From assembly GCF_000243095.1 (NCBI RefSeq), contig NZ_AHJE01000058.1:1-64000 (forward strand): a stretch of DNA of 64,000 nucleotides. The letters are read 5' to 3'. Source of the DNA: Cupriavidus basilensis OR16 (GTDB lineage: Bacteria > Pseudomonadota > Gammaproteobacteria > Burkholderiales > Burkholderiaceae). Below the pieces are notes generated by a model. It searched no databases. It was given only the letters and a program-made list of their open reading frames with translations, and was not told the origin of the DNA. The translations under genes and the position numbers were made by a program. The first letter of the stretch is position 1; the number at the start of each line of letters is the position of its first letter. Positions 43,784 to 53,345 of the stretch are shown here, piece after piece.

Positions 43784-43865
43784 GTACGGGTGGTCGGCTT
43801 TGCCGCTGGGAGGTGGCAAGGTTTTCGCTAGGGCTTGCCATTCTTCGCGGTAATTACCACCCACC

Positions 43866-44450
43866 ATGCACATGACCATCGATAAGAAGAACGCCGGCCG
43901 TGCCCGCCGGTTTGCAATGCGTATCAAGGCGCTTGGCGCCATGGCTGCCCTCGGCGCATGCGCTGCCGCGCACGCCGACCCGGGGGTGCATGTGGCCTTT
44001 GGCCGCGATCCCGGCCACAACATCAACAAGTACGAAGTTGGCGTGAACTGGGATTCCGGCTTTGCCTGGGGCAACCCGCAAGGCTGGCTGGCCAAGCTGC
44101 AGTGGGAAGCCGAACTGGCCGAATGGAACTCCCGCAGTGGCGTCAATGCCCAGAATGTGACCGAATTCGGCTTCTCGCCGATCCTGCGCGTGGAAAAGCG
44201 CGGCGGCTCTCTGGTGCCGTTCATGGAAGCTTCGGTTGGCGTACGCATGATGAGCCATAAGGCCACCTCCGACGACCACCGCTCCGGCAGCCTGTTCCAG
44301 TTCTCCGACATGATCGGCGTGGGCATGGCCTTTGGCCCCAAGACCGCCTATGAAGCCGGCTTCCGCTACCAGCACGTCTCCAACGCCGGTATCAAGCAGC
44401 CCAACCCGGGCAGCGGTTTTTACACGGGTTACGTGCGTTATCGTTTCTGA
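43866..44450 (+). CDS. pagL: Lipid A 3-O-deacylase PagL-type (acyloxyacyl hydrolase)
   Basis: 194-residue outer-membrane beta-barrel enzyme that removes the 3-O-acyl chain of lipid A. The signal peptide AMAALGACAAAHA precedes DPGVHVAFG. Catalytic His and Ser sit in FRYQHVSNAGIKQPNPG, the PagL signature, and the protein ends in an aromatic residue (YVRYRF), typical of BAM-assembled barrels. The start is uncertain: ATG 43866 gives a long n-region; ATG at residue 18 (43917) gives a more standard signal peptide. It may remodel endotoxin; regulation possibly through the upstream palindrome. Confidence 0.85.
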   Translation: MHMTIDKKNAGRARRFAMRIKALGAMAALGACAAAHADPGVHVAFGRDPGHNINKYEVGVNWDSGFAWGNPQGWLAKLQWEAELAEWNSRSGVNAQNVTEFGFSPILRVEKRGGSLVPFMEASVGVRMMSHKATSDDHRSGSLFQFSDMIGVGMAFGPKTAYEAGFRYQHVSNAGIKQPNPGSGFYTGYVRYRF

Positions 44451-44489
44451 TTTTGCAAAGATGGCTGGGCCGGGCCGATGCCGTGACGC

Positions 44490-45995
44490 TCAGGCCAGCC
44501 TGACCATGCCTGTGCGCGGGGCGCGCGTGCCGCGGGCGACGGATTCCGTTTCCGCGCCTTGCGCCTGCCCGGTGCGCAGCGTGTCGAAGAATCGCCACAG
44601 CGCGGGTTCATCGCTGGTTGCCACGTTGAACCGTATCCACGGCGAGTCGCTTTCTTCCGGTTCAAAGTAAGAACCCGGCGCCAGCCAGATGCCGTGCTCC
44701 AGCGCCAGCGTCGCCAGCCGGTTGCCCGACAGCGCGCCCTGGTCGCGGCCTTCCTCCGGCCGCAGCCTGGCCCAGGCAAACATCCCGCCTTCCGGGCGCA
44801 GCATCACCTCCAGCCCGTGTGCTTCCATCTTCTCGGTGATCCGGTCCTGCTGGGCGCGAAGCCGTTCGGCCAGCGCTGCCACGTGGCGGCCATAGTGGCC
44901 GCTGGTCAGCACCGAGTACACCAGCCGCTCGGTCACCTCCGATGACGTCAGTCCCACGGCCATCTTGGTGCGGGCCAGCGCCTTGGCCAATTCCGGGCTG
45001 GCCGCCAGGTAGCCGACCCGCAGCGACGGCGTGATGGTCTTGGAAAACCCGTTGACGTAGATCACGTGCGAGAGCCCGTCCATGGCCGCCAGCATCGGCG
45101 AGCCGGGTGGCGCCAGCTCGCGGTAGATATCGTCCTCCACCACCAGCAGCCGGTACTGCTCGGCCAGTTGCAGCACGCGGTGCGCGTTCATGCTGGTGAG
45201 CGTGCCACCGGTAGGGTTCTGCAGCACTGTGTTGACGAACAGCGCGCGCGGCGCATGGGCGCGGATGGCGTGGTCCAGCGCGTCGGTGTCGAGCCCGCTG
45301 GCGGTGCGGCGTACGCCCACCACCCGCAGGCCGGCGAGGCGCAGGATCTGCAGCAGGTTGCAGTAGCAGGGGTCTTCCACCAGCACGGTGTCGCCCGGGC
45401 GCAACAATGTACGAACCACCAGGTCCAGGGCCTGCGTGGCGCCCTGGGTCAGCACCACCTGCTGGGCCTGCACCGGCATGCCGTACTGGCTGAGCCCGGT
45501 GGCGATATGCTCGCGCAGCGCGGCGAAGCCGTAAGGGTGGCCGTAGCCCGAGACTTGCGCGGCGGGCACCCGCGCCGCGGCGCGCATCGCCTGGTGCAGC
45601 CCTTCCTCGTTGAGCCAGTCGCCGGGCAGCCAGCCCGCCCCCGCCTTGATTGGCACCGAATGATCGGCGAACACATCCGATAGCAGCCACGCGGCGTTGA
45701 GTCCCGGCGCCTCCCAGCGCGCCGCCGGTGCCTGGCCGGCCGGGGCGTGGCGGTGCGCCACCGTATAGCCGGAACCCACCCGTGCGCTCAGGTAGCCCAG
45801 CGCGGTCAGGCGGCCATAGGCCTCGGCCACGGTGAAGGTGCTGACCCCGTGTGCCTGGGCAAAGCGCCGCACCGAAGGCAGCGCCACGCCGGCGCGCAGC
45901 ACGCGCCGGTCCACCAGGCTGGCGACGCCGGCCACGATCTGCTCGGTGAGGGTATCCCCGCTGCGCCGGCCGCGGACGAGTTCAAGGTTCAGCAT
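44490..45995 (-). CDS. MocR-type (GntR/aminotransferase) regulator 1
   Basis: 501 residues. N-terminal winged helix (TLTEQIVAGVASLVDRRVL, LPSVRRFAQAHGVSTFTVAEAY) and a large fold-I PLP domain with the Schiff-base Lys in YVNGFSKTITPSLRVGY and PLP-contact segments TQGATQALDLVVR and NPTGGTL. Such proteins sense an amine or amino acid through PLP. Divergent from the transaminase-mmsA operon, with conserved CTGTACAG-type sites in the 367-bp gap, so it most likely activates or represses that operon. The 3' end converges on pagL. Confidence 0.92.
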   Translation of the reverse strand: MLNLELVRGRRSGDTLTEQIVAGVASLVDRRVLRAGVALPSVRRFAQAHGVSTFTVAEAYGRLTALGYLSARVGSGYTVAHRHAPAGQAPAARWEAPGLNAAWLLSDVFADHSVPIKAGAGWLPGDWLNEEGLHQAMRAAARVPAAQVSGYGHPYGFAALREHIATGLSQYGMPVQAQQVVLTQGATQALDLVVRTLLRPGDTVLVEDPCYCNLLQILRLAGLRVVGVRRTASGLDTDALDHAIRAHAPRALFVNTVLQNPTGGTLTSMNAHRVLQLAEQYRLLVVEDDIYRELAPPGSPMLAAMDGLSHVIYVNGFSKTITPSLRVGYLAASPELAKALARTKMAVGLTSSEVTERLVYSVLTSGHYGRHVAALAERLRAQQDRITEKMEAHGLEVMLRPEGGMFAWARLRPEEGRDQGALSGNRLATLALEHGIWLAPGSYFEPEESDSPWIRFNVATSDEPALWRFFDTLRTGQAQGAETESVARGTRAPRTGMVRLA

Positions 45996-46016
45996 GCGTT
46001 ACATATAAGGATTGAC

Positions 46017-46024
46017 CTGTACAG
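46017..46024. promoter_or_regulatory. CTGTACAG site near the MocR 1 start
   Basis: CTGTACAG, 21 bp upstream of the MocR start and directly behind a TTGACC motif. One of three related sites in this divergent region (see 46181-46211). Confidence 0.5.
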
Positions 46025-46180
46025 TTTAATGGCCGTACCGGTCCAGTGGGAAGCGTCATCACAGCACCAGGGCGTGCGGCACTGCAACGTGAATCCGTCT
46101 GCTGGCGCGACCTTGGGCGCCATGACGGGAACAGCAGCGGGATCCGCAGGCGCGATTGCCGGCCTTGGGTACTTCTTGAT

Positions 46181-46211
46181 CTGTACAGTTGTCTCACTCT
46201 TAACTGTACGG
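46181..46211. promoter_or_regulatory. Paired CTGTAC sites before the transaminase operon
   Basis: CTGTACAGTT (46181-46190) and AACTGTACGG (46202-46211) share the CTGTAC core and lie 20 bp apart, two helical turns, about 150 bp upstream of the transaminase ATG. TTGATC precedes the first. Arrangement of two close sites plus one distant site is common for MocR/GabR regulators. The rest of 45996-46362 has no gene. Confidence 0.55.
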
Positions 46212-46362
46212 TAAGGCGAGCTTCTGCCGACCGTATATTCTTTAAGCCGGGCCGGGCCGCTACAGTGGCCGCATTCACCAGAATCACCTGCCAACCCGGG
46301 CGTGGCGGCAACCGCCGCCGCCCAAGCCAATTGCCAATCGCTACCGCTCCTGAGGAGGACGT

Positions 46363-47694
46363 ATGGATGCCGCCAAGACTGTGATCCCCGATCTCGATGC
46401 CCTGTGGATGCCGTTTACCGCGAACCGCCAGTACAAGGCGGCCCCGCGCTTGCTCGACTCCGCCAGCGGCATGTACTACACCTCGCATGACGGCCGCCAG
46501 ATCCTCGATGGCTGCGCCGGCCTGTGGTGCGTCGCTGCCGGCCATTGCCGCCAGGAGATCGCGGACGCGGTCGCCCGCCAGGTGCAGACCCTGGACTACG
46601 CGCCGCCGTTCCAGATGAGCCACCCGCTCACCTTCGAGGCCGCTACCAAGGTAGCCGCCATCATGCCGGCCGGGCTGGACCGCATCTTCTTCACCAACTC
46701 GGGCTCGGAAGCGGTAGACACCGCGCTGAAGATCGCGCTGGCGTATCACCGCGCCCGTGGCGAGGGCCAGCGCACTCGCGTGATCGGGCGCGAACGCGGC
46801 TACCACGGCGTTGGCTTCGGCGGCATGGCGGTCGGCGGCATCGGCCCCAACCGCAAGGCCTTCTCGGCCAACCTGATGCCCGGCACGGACCACCTGCCGG
46901 CCACACTGAACATTGCCGAGGCGGCCTACTCCAAGGGCCAGCCGACCTGGGGCGCGCACCTGGCCGACGACCTGGAACGCATCCTGGCGCTGCATGACCC
47001 GTCCAACGTGGCCGCCGTCATCGTCGAGCCGCTGGCCGGCTCCGCCGGCGTGCTGGTGCCGCCGGTGGGCTACCTGGAAAAGCTGCGCGAGATCACCAGC
47101 AAGCACGGCATCCTGCTGATCTTCGACGAGGTCATCACCGCCTTCGGCCGCCTGGGCGCGGCTACCGCCGCCGAGCGCTTCAAGGTCACGCCGGACCTGA
47201 TCACCATGGCCAAGGCCATCAACAACGCAGCCGTGCCGATGGGCGCGGTGGCGGTCCGGCGCGAAGTGCACGACACCGTGGTCAATTCCGCGGCGCCGGG
47301 CGCCATCGAGTTCCTGCACGGTTACACCTATTCCGGCCATCCGCTGGCGATGGCCGCGGCCATTGCCACGCTGGATATCTACAAGAACGAGAACCTGTTC
47401 GGCCGCGCCGCCGAACTGGCGCCCAAGTTCGAAGCCGCGGTGCATGGCGTGCGCGGCGTGCCCCACGTGAAGGACATCCGCAATCTCGGCATGGTGGCCG
47501 GCATCGAGTTGGAGCCGCGTCCCGGCCAGCCTGGCGCGCGCGGCTATGAGGCCTTCCTGAAATGCCTGGAGCGCGGCGTGCTGGTGCGCTTCACCGGCGA
47601 CATCCTCGCTTTCTCGCCGCCGCTGATCATCACCGAGGCGCAGATCGAAGAGATGTTCGACACCGTGAAGAAGGTGCTGCTAGAACTGCAGTGA
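46363..47694 (+). CDS. Class III omega-amino acid:pyruvate (beta-alanine) aminotransferase
   Basis: 443 residues, PLP fold I, subgroup II. Seen: MPFTANRQYKAAPRLL and MYYTSHDGRQILDGCAGLWCVAAGHCR, RIFFTNSGSEAVDTALK, ERGYHGVGFGGMAVGG, LIFDEVITAFGRLG and the Schiff-base Lys in LITMAKAINN. These match the BauA/omega-amino acid:pyruvate transaminase group, which turns beta-alanine into malonate semialdehyde. It is cotranscribed with mmsA, which takes the semialdehyde on; MocR 1 is the likely regulator. RBS TGAGGAGGACGT at ATG 46363. Confidence 0.92.
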   Translation: MDAAKTVIPDLDALWMPFTANRQYKAAPRLLDSASGMYYTSHDGRQILDGCAGLWCVAAGHCRQEIADAVARQVQTLDYAPPFQMSHPLTFEAATKVAAIMPAGLDRIFFTNSGSEAVDTALKIALAYHRARGEGQRTRVIGRERGYHGVGFGGMAVGGIGPNRKAFSANLMPGTDHLPATLNIAEAAYSKGQPTWGAHLADDLERILALHDPSNVAAVIVEPLAGSAGVLVPPVGYLEKLREITSKHGILLIFDEVITAFGRLGAATAAERFKVTPDLITMAKAINNAAVPMGAVAVRREVHDTVVNSAAPGAIEFLHGYTYSGHPLAMAAAIATLDIYKNENLFGRAAELAPKFEAAVHGVRGVPHVKDIRNLGMVAGIELEPRPGQPGARGYEAFLKCLERGVLVRFTGDILAFSPPLIITEAQIEEMFDTVKKVLLELQ

Positions 47695-47747
47695 TTGCAG
47701 TGAACGCAGCGAGCAGGGTGGCCAGAGACAAGACAAGGGGCACTGAC

Positions 47748-49265
<1,518 letters not shown>

Positions 49266-49302
49266 ATGGGTTTGGGGTTGGGCTGGATGATGGGGGTGGG
49301 GG

Positions 49303-49360
49303 GCTGTTTCTTTGATCGGCGATGGCATCTTGCACCCAACAGCCGTACGACATCTCCCTG
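49303..49360 (-). repeat. Dispersed intergenic repeat, copy B
   Basis: Reverse-complement copy of the unit at the left edge of the window, keeping GATGTCGTACG, TGTTGGGTGCAA, GCCATCGCCGATCAAAGAAACAGC. In the gap 49266-49632 after mmsA. Confidence 0.75.
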
Positions 49361-49363
49361 TGA

Positions 49364-49427
49364 GGTTGGTCGCTGTTTCTTTGATCGGTGATGGCGTCTT
49401 GGACCCAAGAGCGTACGACGCAGGGTC
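49364..49427 (-). repeat. Dispersed intergenic repeat, copy C
   Basis: Second reverse copy, tandem to copy B. It reads GTCGTACGCTCTTGGGTCC and CACCGATCAAAGAAACAGC on the minus strand; the GGGGG block is degenerate (CCCTGCGTC). Confidence 0.72.
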
Positions 49428-49444
49428 GGCTTTCTTCTCGTTAG

Positions 49445-49468
49445 TCTTCTTTGCCGACGCAAAGAAGA
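49445..49468. repeat. Perfect hairpin between inverted repeat copies
   Basis: TCTTCTTTGC-CGAC-GCAAAGAAGA: ten perfectly paired bases and a 4-nt loop, between copy C (minus) and copy D (plus). May serve as a bidirectional terminator-like or mRNA-end structure for mmsA. Confidence 0.7.
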
Positions 49469-49479
49469 GTGACCGGCAG

Positions 49480-49550
49480 CCCCCGCAGGGGGATGTCGTA
49501 CGCACTTGGGTCCAAGGCGCCATCGCCGATCAATCAAACAGCGACCAACC
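49480..49550 (+). repeat. Dispersed intergenic repeat, copy D with CCCCC-GCA-GGGGG hairpin
   Basis: Same orientation as copy A at the window start, beginning with a perfect five-pair hairpin CCCCC-GCA-GGGGG, then GATGTCGTACGC, CTTGGGTCCAAGG, GCCATCGCCGATCAA and AGCGACCAACC. Confidence 0.78.
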
Positions 49551-49632
49551 AGCAAGTGATGAATAAGCGAACACCACCACGCTAAAATACACCGCTTTTC
49601 AAAGCCGCCAAGCACCCCAGGAGTCCCCCCCG

Positions 49633-51030
49633 ATGAGTCTATTCCGCACCAAGAACATCGAAGCCATGCTGGCCGCTGCCCGCGACGACGGCCTGAAAAA
49701 AGTGCTCGGTCCCGTCGACCTGATCCTGATGGGCATCGGCGCCATCATCGGCACCGGCATCTTCGTGCTGACGGGCACCGGCGCGCTCACGGCCGGCCCG
49801 GCGCTGACCGTGTCCTTCGTGATCGCCGCAATGGCCTGCGGCTTTGCCGCGCTCTGCTACGCCGAATTCGCGTCCGCGATCCCCGTCTCCGGCTCCATCT
49901 ACACCTACAGCTATGCCACGCTCGGCGAAATCGTGGCGTGGATGATCGGCTGGGACCTGCTGCTCGAATACGGCCTTGCGACCTCTGCGGTGTCGGTGGG
50001 CTGGTCGGGCTATTTCCAGTCGCTGATAGCGGGCTTCGGCATTCACCTGCCGGTCTTGCTCACCGCCGCGCCCGGTGCAGTGCCGGGCGTGCAGACGCTG
50101 TTCAACCTGCCCGCTGCCGTGATCATGCTGTTGATCACCTGGGTGGTGTCGTACGGCGTGCGCGAGTCGGCGCGCCTGAACAACGTGATGGTGGCCATCA
50201 AGATCGCGGTGGTGCTGCTCTTCATCGGGGGGGTGGGCGTGTGGCACGTCAAGCCGGCCAACTGGCATCCGTTCGCGCCGTTTGGGCTGGACGGCGTCTT
50301 CAATGCGGCCGCGCTGGTGTTCTTCGCTTTTATCGGCTTCGACGCGGTGACCTCGGCCGCCGAGGAAGTGCGCAACCCGCGCCGCGACCTGCCGATCGGC
50401 ATCATCGGCTCGCTGGCGGTCTGCACCGTGCTGTACGTGACGGTTGCGGCCATCATGACCGGCATCGTGCCCTTCGCCAAGTTCGCGGGCATCGATCATC
50501 CGGTCTCGCTGGCGCTCCAGTACGCGGGCGAGAACTGGGTGGCGGGATTCGTCGATCTCGGCGCCATCCTGGGCATGACCACGGTGATCCTGGTGATGAC
50601 CTTCGGCCAGACCCGCATCATCTTTGCCATGTCGCGCGACGGGCTGCTGCCCCAGCGGCTCTCGACGGTGCACCCGGTGCATGCCACGCCGTTCTTCGCC
50701 ACCTGGACGGTGGGCATCGTGTTTGCGTTTATCGCTGCGTTCGTGCCGCTCAATGTGCTGGCGGAGCTGATCAATATCGGCACGCTGTCGGCCTTCACGC
50801 TGATCTCGGTCGCGGTGCTGGTGCTGCGCAAGACGCGGCCGGACCTGCCGCGTGCCTTCCGCTGCCCGGGTGTGCCGGTGGTGCCGCTGCTGTCGGTGGG
50901 TTTTTGCCTGTTCCTGATGGCCCACCTGCAGGCGCTGACTTGGGTGGCCTTCCTGGCCTGGCTGGCGATTGGCCTGGCGATCTACTTCCTCTACGCACGC
51001 CGCAATGCGGTGCTGCACGGCGGCGACTGA
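49633..51030 (+). CDS. APC-family amino acid permease
   Basis: 465 residues with about 12 membrane helices. The first helix has the APC substrate/sodium-site signature LMGIGAIIGTGIFVLTG. AEFASAIPVSGSIYTYSYATLG, FFAFIGFDAVTSAAEEVRNP and FGQTRIIFAMSRDGLLP are all typical of the cationic amino acid transporter/YfnA branch. Starts at ATG 49633 behind CCAGGAGTCCCCCCG. Convergent with MocR 2 (12 bp between stops). Substrate likely an amino acid; which one is not determinable. Confidence 0.9.
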   Translation: MSLFRTKNIEAMLAAARDDGLKKVLGPVDLILMGIGAIIGTGIFVLTGTGALTAGPALTVSFVIAAMACGFAALCYAEFASAIPVSGSIYTYSYATLGEIVAWMIGWDLLLEYGLATSAVSVGWSGYFQSLIAGFGIHLPVLLTAAPGAVPGVQTLFNLPAAVIMLLITWVVSYGVRESARLNNVMVAIKIAVVLLFIGGVGVWHVKPANWHPFAPFGLDGVFNAAALVFFAFIGFDAVTSAAEEVRNPRRDLPIGIIGSLAVCTVLYVTVAAIMTGIVPFAKFAGIDHPVSLALQYAGENWVAGFVDLGAILGMTTVILVMTFGQTRIIFAMSRDGLLPQRLSTVHPVHATPFFATWTVGIVFAFIAAFVPLNVLAELINIGTLSAFTLISVAVLVLRKTRPDLPRAFRCPGVPVVPLLSVGFCLFLMAHLQALTWVAFLAWLAIGLAIYFLYARRNAVLHGGD

Positions 51031-51042
51031 CGCCGCTTGCGG

Positions 51043-52449
51043 CTACCGTTCGCGCGCGCCGGCTTCCTGCAGGAAGGCCAGCGCGCGCGGCTCCTCGACA
51101 AAGGCGGAGTTGATGCGGATCCAGGCCGAGGTCTCGCCGCCTGGCCGGAAATAATTGCCGGGCGCCAGCGTCACCCCATGCCGCTCGGCCAGGGTCACCA
51201 GCTCGCGCGAATCCTCGATCCCGGACGTGCGGGCCCACAGGAAATTGCCACCCGCCGGCTCGCAATACACTTCCCAGCCGGCGTCGCCCAGGCGCTGCAC
51301 CGCGCGCGCGGTGGCCTGGCGCACCCGCAGCCGCAGCCGCTCCATGTATTTGCGATAGGCGCCGCGCTCCAGCAGCGCCGCCGTCACGCTTTCTGCGAAA
51401 TGCGAGCCCGCTACGCTGGTCAGCACCTTCACATCCACCAGCTCCTTCACCAGTGCCTTGTCGGCCACCAGGTAGCCGATCCGCAGCGAGGCCGACACCG
51501 TCTTGGAGAATCCGCCGATGTAGATCACGTGCTCGAGCTGGTCCAGCGTGGCCAGCCGATCGGTGTAGTTGGTCTGGAAGTCCGAGAAGATATCGTCCTC
51601 GACAAAGCGGAAGCCGTGACGGCGCGCCAGCTCCAGCAGGCGGAACGCCACCGGCGGCGAGAGGGTCGAGCCGGTCGGGTTCTGCAGCACGCTGTTGGTG
51701 AAGAACAGCTTGGGCTTGTGTTCGCGCAGCAGCGCCTCGGCGGCGTTCGGGTCGGGGCCGTTGCGGGTTTGCGGCACCCCCACCAGCCGCACGCCGTGCA
51801 GGCGCAGCAGGCCGAACAGGTTGTAGTAGCCGGGATCCTCCACGAACACCGTATCGCCTGGCTTGAGCAGGCGCCGCACCACCAGGTCCAGCGCCTGGCT
51901 GGCGCCCGTGGTGATCAGCACCTGCGGCAGCTCCGCTGCGATGCCGAGCTGCCGCACGCGGGTCAGCACATGCTGGCGCAGCTCCGGGTTGCCCATCGGC
52001 GTGGCGTAGTGGATCACGCTATCGATGTCGTTGCGCGAGACCTGGCGGATGGCCTGGGTCAGCCCTTCCACGTCGCGCCAGCTCTCTGGCACGAAGCCGC
52101 CCGCCAGCTTGAGCGTGGCGCTGGGATGGTTGAACTGCTCCAGGATATGGTCCGACAAGTCCTCCGCCAGACTCGGGTCGGACCAGCCATTGGCGCCGCG
52201 CGCCAGCAGCGGGCTGTCCGCGACGAAGAAGCCCGACCCGTGGCGGGAATCGAGCAGGCCCTGCGACACCAGCCGGTCATAGGCCTCGATCACCGGGAAA
52301 CGGCTGATGCCATGCTCCGCCGCGAGCTGCCGGATCGACGGCAGGCGCGCGCCGGGGCGCACCTCGCGCGTGCTGATCCAGGTCTTGACCTCACTCACGA
52401 TCTGGTCGGTCAGGGGCACGCCGGTGGCGGGAACGAGGGTCAGCTTCAT
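51043..52449 (-). CDS. MocR-type (GntR/aminotransferase) regulator 2
   Basis: 468 residues. Winged helix (PLTDQIVSEVKTWISTREV, LPSIRQLAAEHGISRFPVIEAY) joined to a fold-I PLP domain (TTGASQALDLVVRRLL, DPGYYNLFGLL, NPTGSTLS, Schiff-base Lys in YIGGFSKTVSASLRIGY). Divergent from the DUF2917 gene with three GAACAGTT/AACTGTTC sites in front of it, so autoregulation is likely. Only moderately similar to MocR 1 and with a different site core, implying a different ligand. Possible targets are DUF2917 and/or the convergent permease. Confidence 0.92.
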   Translation of the reverse strand: MKLTLVPATGVPLTDQIVSEVKTWISTREVRPGARLPSIRQLAAEHGISRFPVIEAYDRLVSQGLLDSRHGSGFFVADSPLLARGANGWSDPSLAEDLSDHILEQFNHPSATLKLAGGFVPESWRDVEGLTQAIRQVSRNDIDSVIHYATPMGNPELRQHVLTRVRQLGIAAELPQVLITTGASQALDLVVRRLLKPGDTVFVEDPGYYNLFGLLRLHGVRLVGVPQTRNGPDPNAAEALLREHKPKLFFTNSVLQNPTGSTLSPPVAFRLLELARRHGFRFVEDDIFSDFQTNYTDRLATLDQLEHVIYIGGFSKTVSASLRIGYLVADKALVKELVDVKVLTSVAGSHFAESVTAALLERGAYRKYMERLRLRVRQATARAVQRLGDAGWEVYCEPAGGNFLWARTSGIEDSRELVTLAERHGVTLAPGNYFRPGGETSAWIRINSAFVEEPRALAFLQEAGARER

Positions 52450-52484
52450 CGGCAGGATGCGGGGAAAGTGTCAGGAAAAACTAG

Positions 52485-52518
52485 TGAACAGTTCATGCCA
52501 AACTGTTCGCAACTGTTC
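52485..52518. promoter_or_regulatory. Three GAACAGTT-type sites, candidate MocR 2 operator
   Basis: Palindrome TGAACAGTTCA (52485-52495), then AACTGTTC at 52501-52508 and again at 52511-52518, the last two at exact 10-bp spacing. Located 36-70 bp upstream of the MocR 2 ATG, in the region shared with the divergent DUF2917 gene. Confidence 0.6.
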
Positions 52519-52631
52519 ATGGGATTGTAGTTTGCGCTGTGAATAATGTAAGGCATGCGGCAAACGTGCCGGCACTGGCTGGGCCGGTGGGTACGACAAA
52601 CATGGCCGCAATGCAGAACAGGAGTGATGAC

Positions 52632-52976
52632 ATGCGCGAACTAAGGATCTTCGAACTCGATGAACCCGGCCGGCCGGTGAGCTGGCGTGCCCGCGAAGGG
52701 CAGAGCGTGAAGGCGATAGAAGGCCGCCTCTGGCTCACGGTGGAAGGCCACCTCGCGGACATCTGGCTGCTGCCGGGCGCCGTCTTTGCGCTGCCGGCCG
52801 GCACCCGGGTGTGGCTGTCCGGCGAAAGCGAGGGCGCGCGCTTCACGCTCGCCGAAACGCCGGCGTCGGCGCCGTTGCCGTGGCGCTGGCTGGGTGGGCT
52901 GGCCAGTGCGCTGAAGCGCCGCTTTGGCGAGCGTCGTGCCTCCGCTGCCGGCCAGTGCCCGGAACCAGGCCTCTGA
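52632..52976 (+). CDS. DUF2917 domain protein
   Basis: 114 residues. Core VSWRAREGQSVKAIEGRLWLTVEGHLADIWLLPG followed by TRVWLSGESEGARFTLAE is the DUF2917 beta-barrel, common in Burkholderiales and of unknown function. ATG 52632 is set by AGGAG at 52620-52624, a clear ribosome site; the in-frame start at 52539 has none. The C-terminal tail is basic (LKRRFGERR). Divergent from MocR 2. No signal peptide or membrane segment. Confidence 0.82.
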   Translation: MRELRIFELDEPGRPVSWRAREGQSVKAIEGRLWLTVEGHLADIWLLPGAVFALPAGTRVWLSGESEGARFTLAETPASAPLPWRWLGGLASALKRRFGERRASAAGQCPEPGL

Positions 52977-53345
52977 GAGGTTGCCGGCGCGGACCGCACG
53001 CAGCGCGTCCGGTCATCCCGTTCCCATCCGTATTGGTAGAAGCCTGGCCAAGTGTCTGGTCGTGCGCTCTCCAGGATGCCGTTTTCCGGCATCGGTCTCC
53101 CCCGATGCCTCGTTAACTCTCCCCCACATCGTCGCGCCAACTATGCGAGGATGTTTCCTATGGCTGGCCGCGCCGCGCGGCAAGCAGCGCCGCCGTGGCG
53201 TGATTGCCGTTAACGTAAACGTCATATAATCAAGACGTCGCGCCGGCGCCAGCCAGACCGCTCGCCTGTTCGATCCGAGCCGCCTCCAGAGCGGCAGCCA
53301 TGGACGTCATGCGACCAGCCAGAACACCGAATGTGGTGGAGACAA
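52977..53345. promoter_or_regulatory. icmF upstream region with TATAAT and ACGTAAACGT motif
   Basis: 369 bp without a gene. TATAAT at 53225-53230 is preceded by TTAACGTAAACGTCA (about 53210-53224). Paired ACGT cores of this kind resemble sites of the MerR-type regulator LiuR, which controls branched-chain catabolism in proteobacteria. A -35 could be TTGCCG (53204-53209, 15-bp spacing). No LiuR gene is in the window. Confidence 0.45.
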
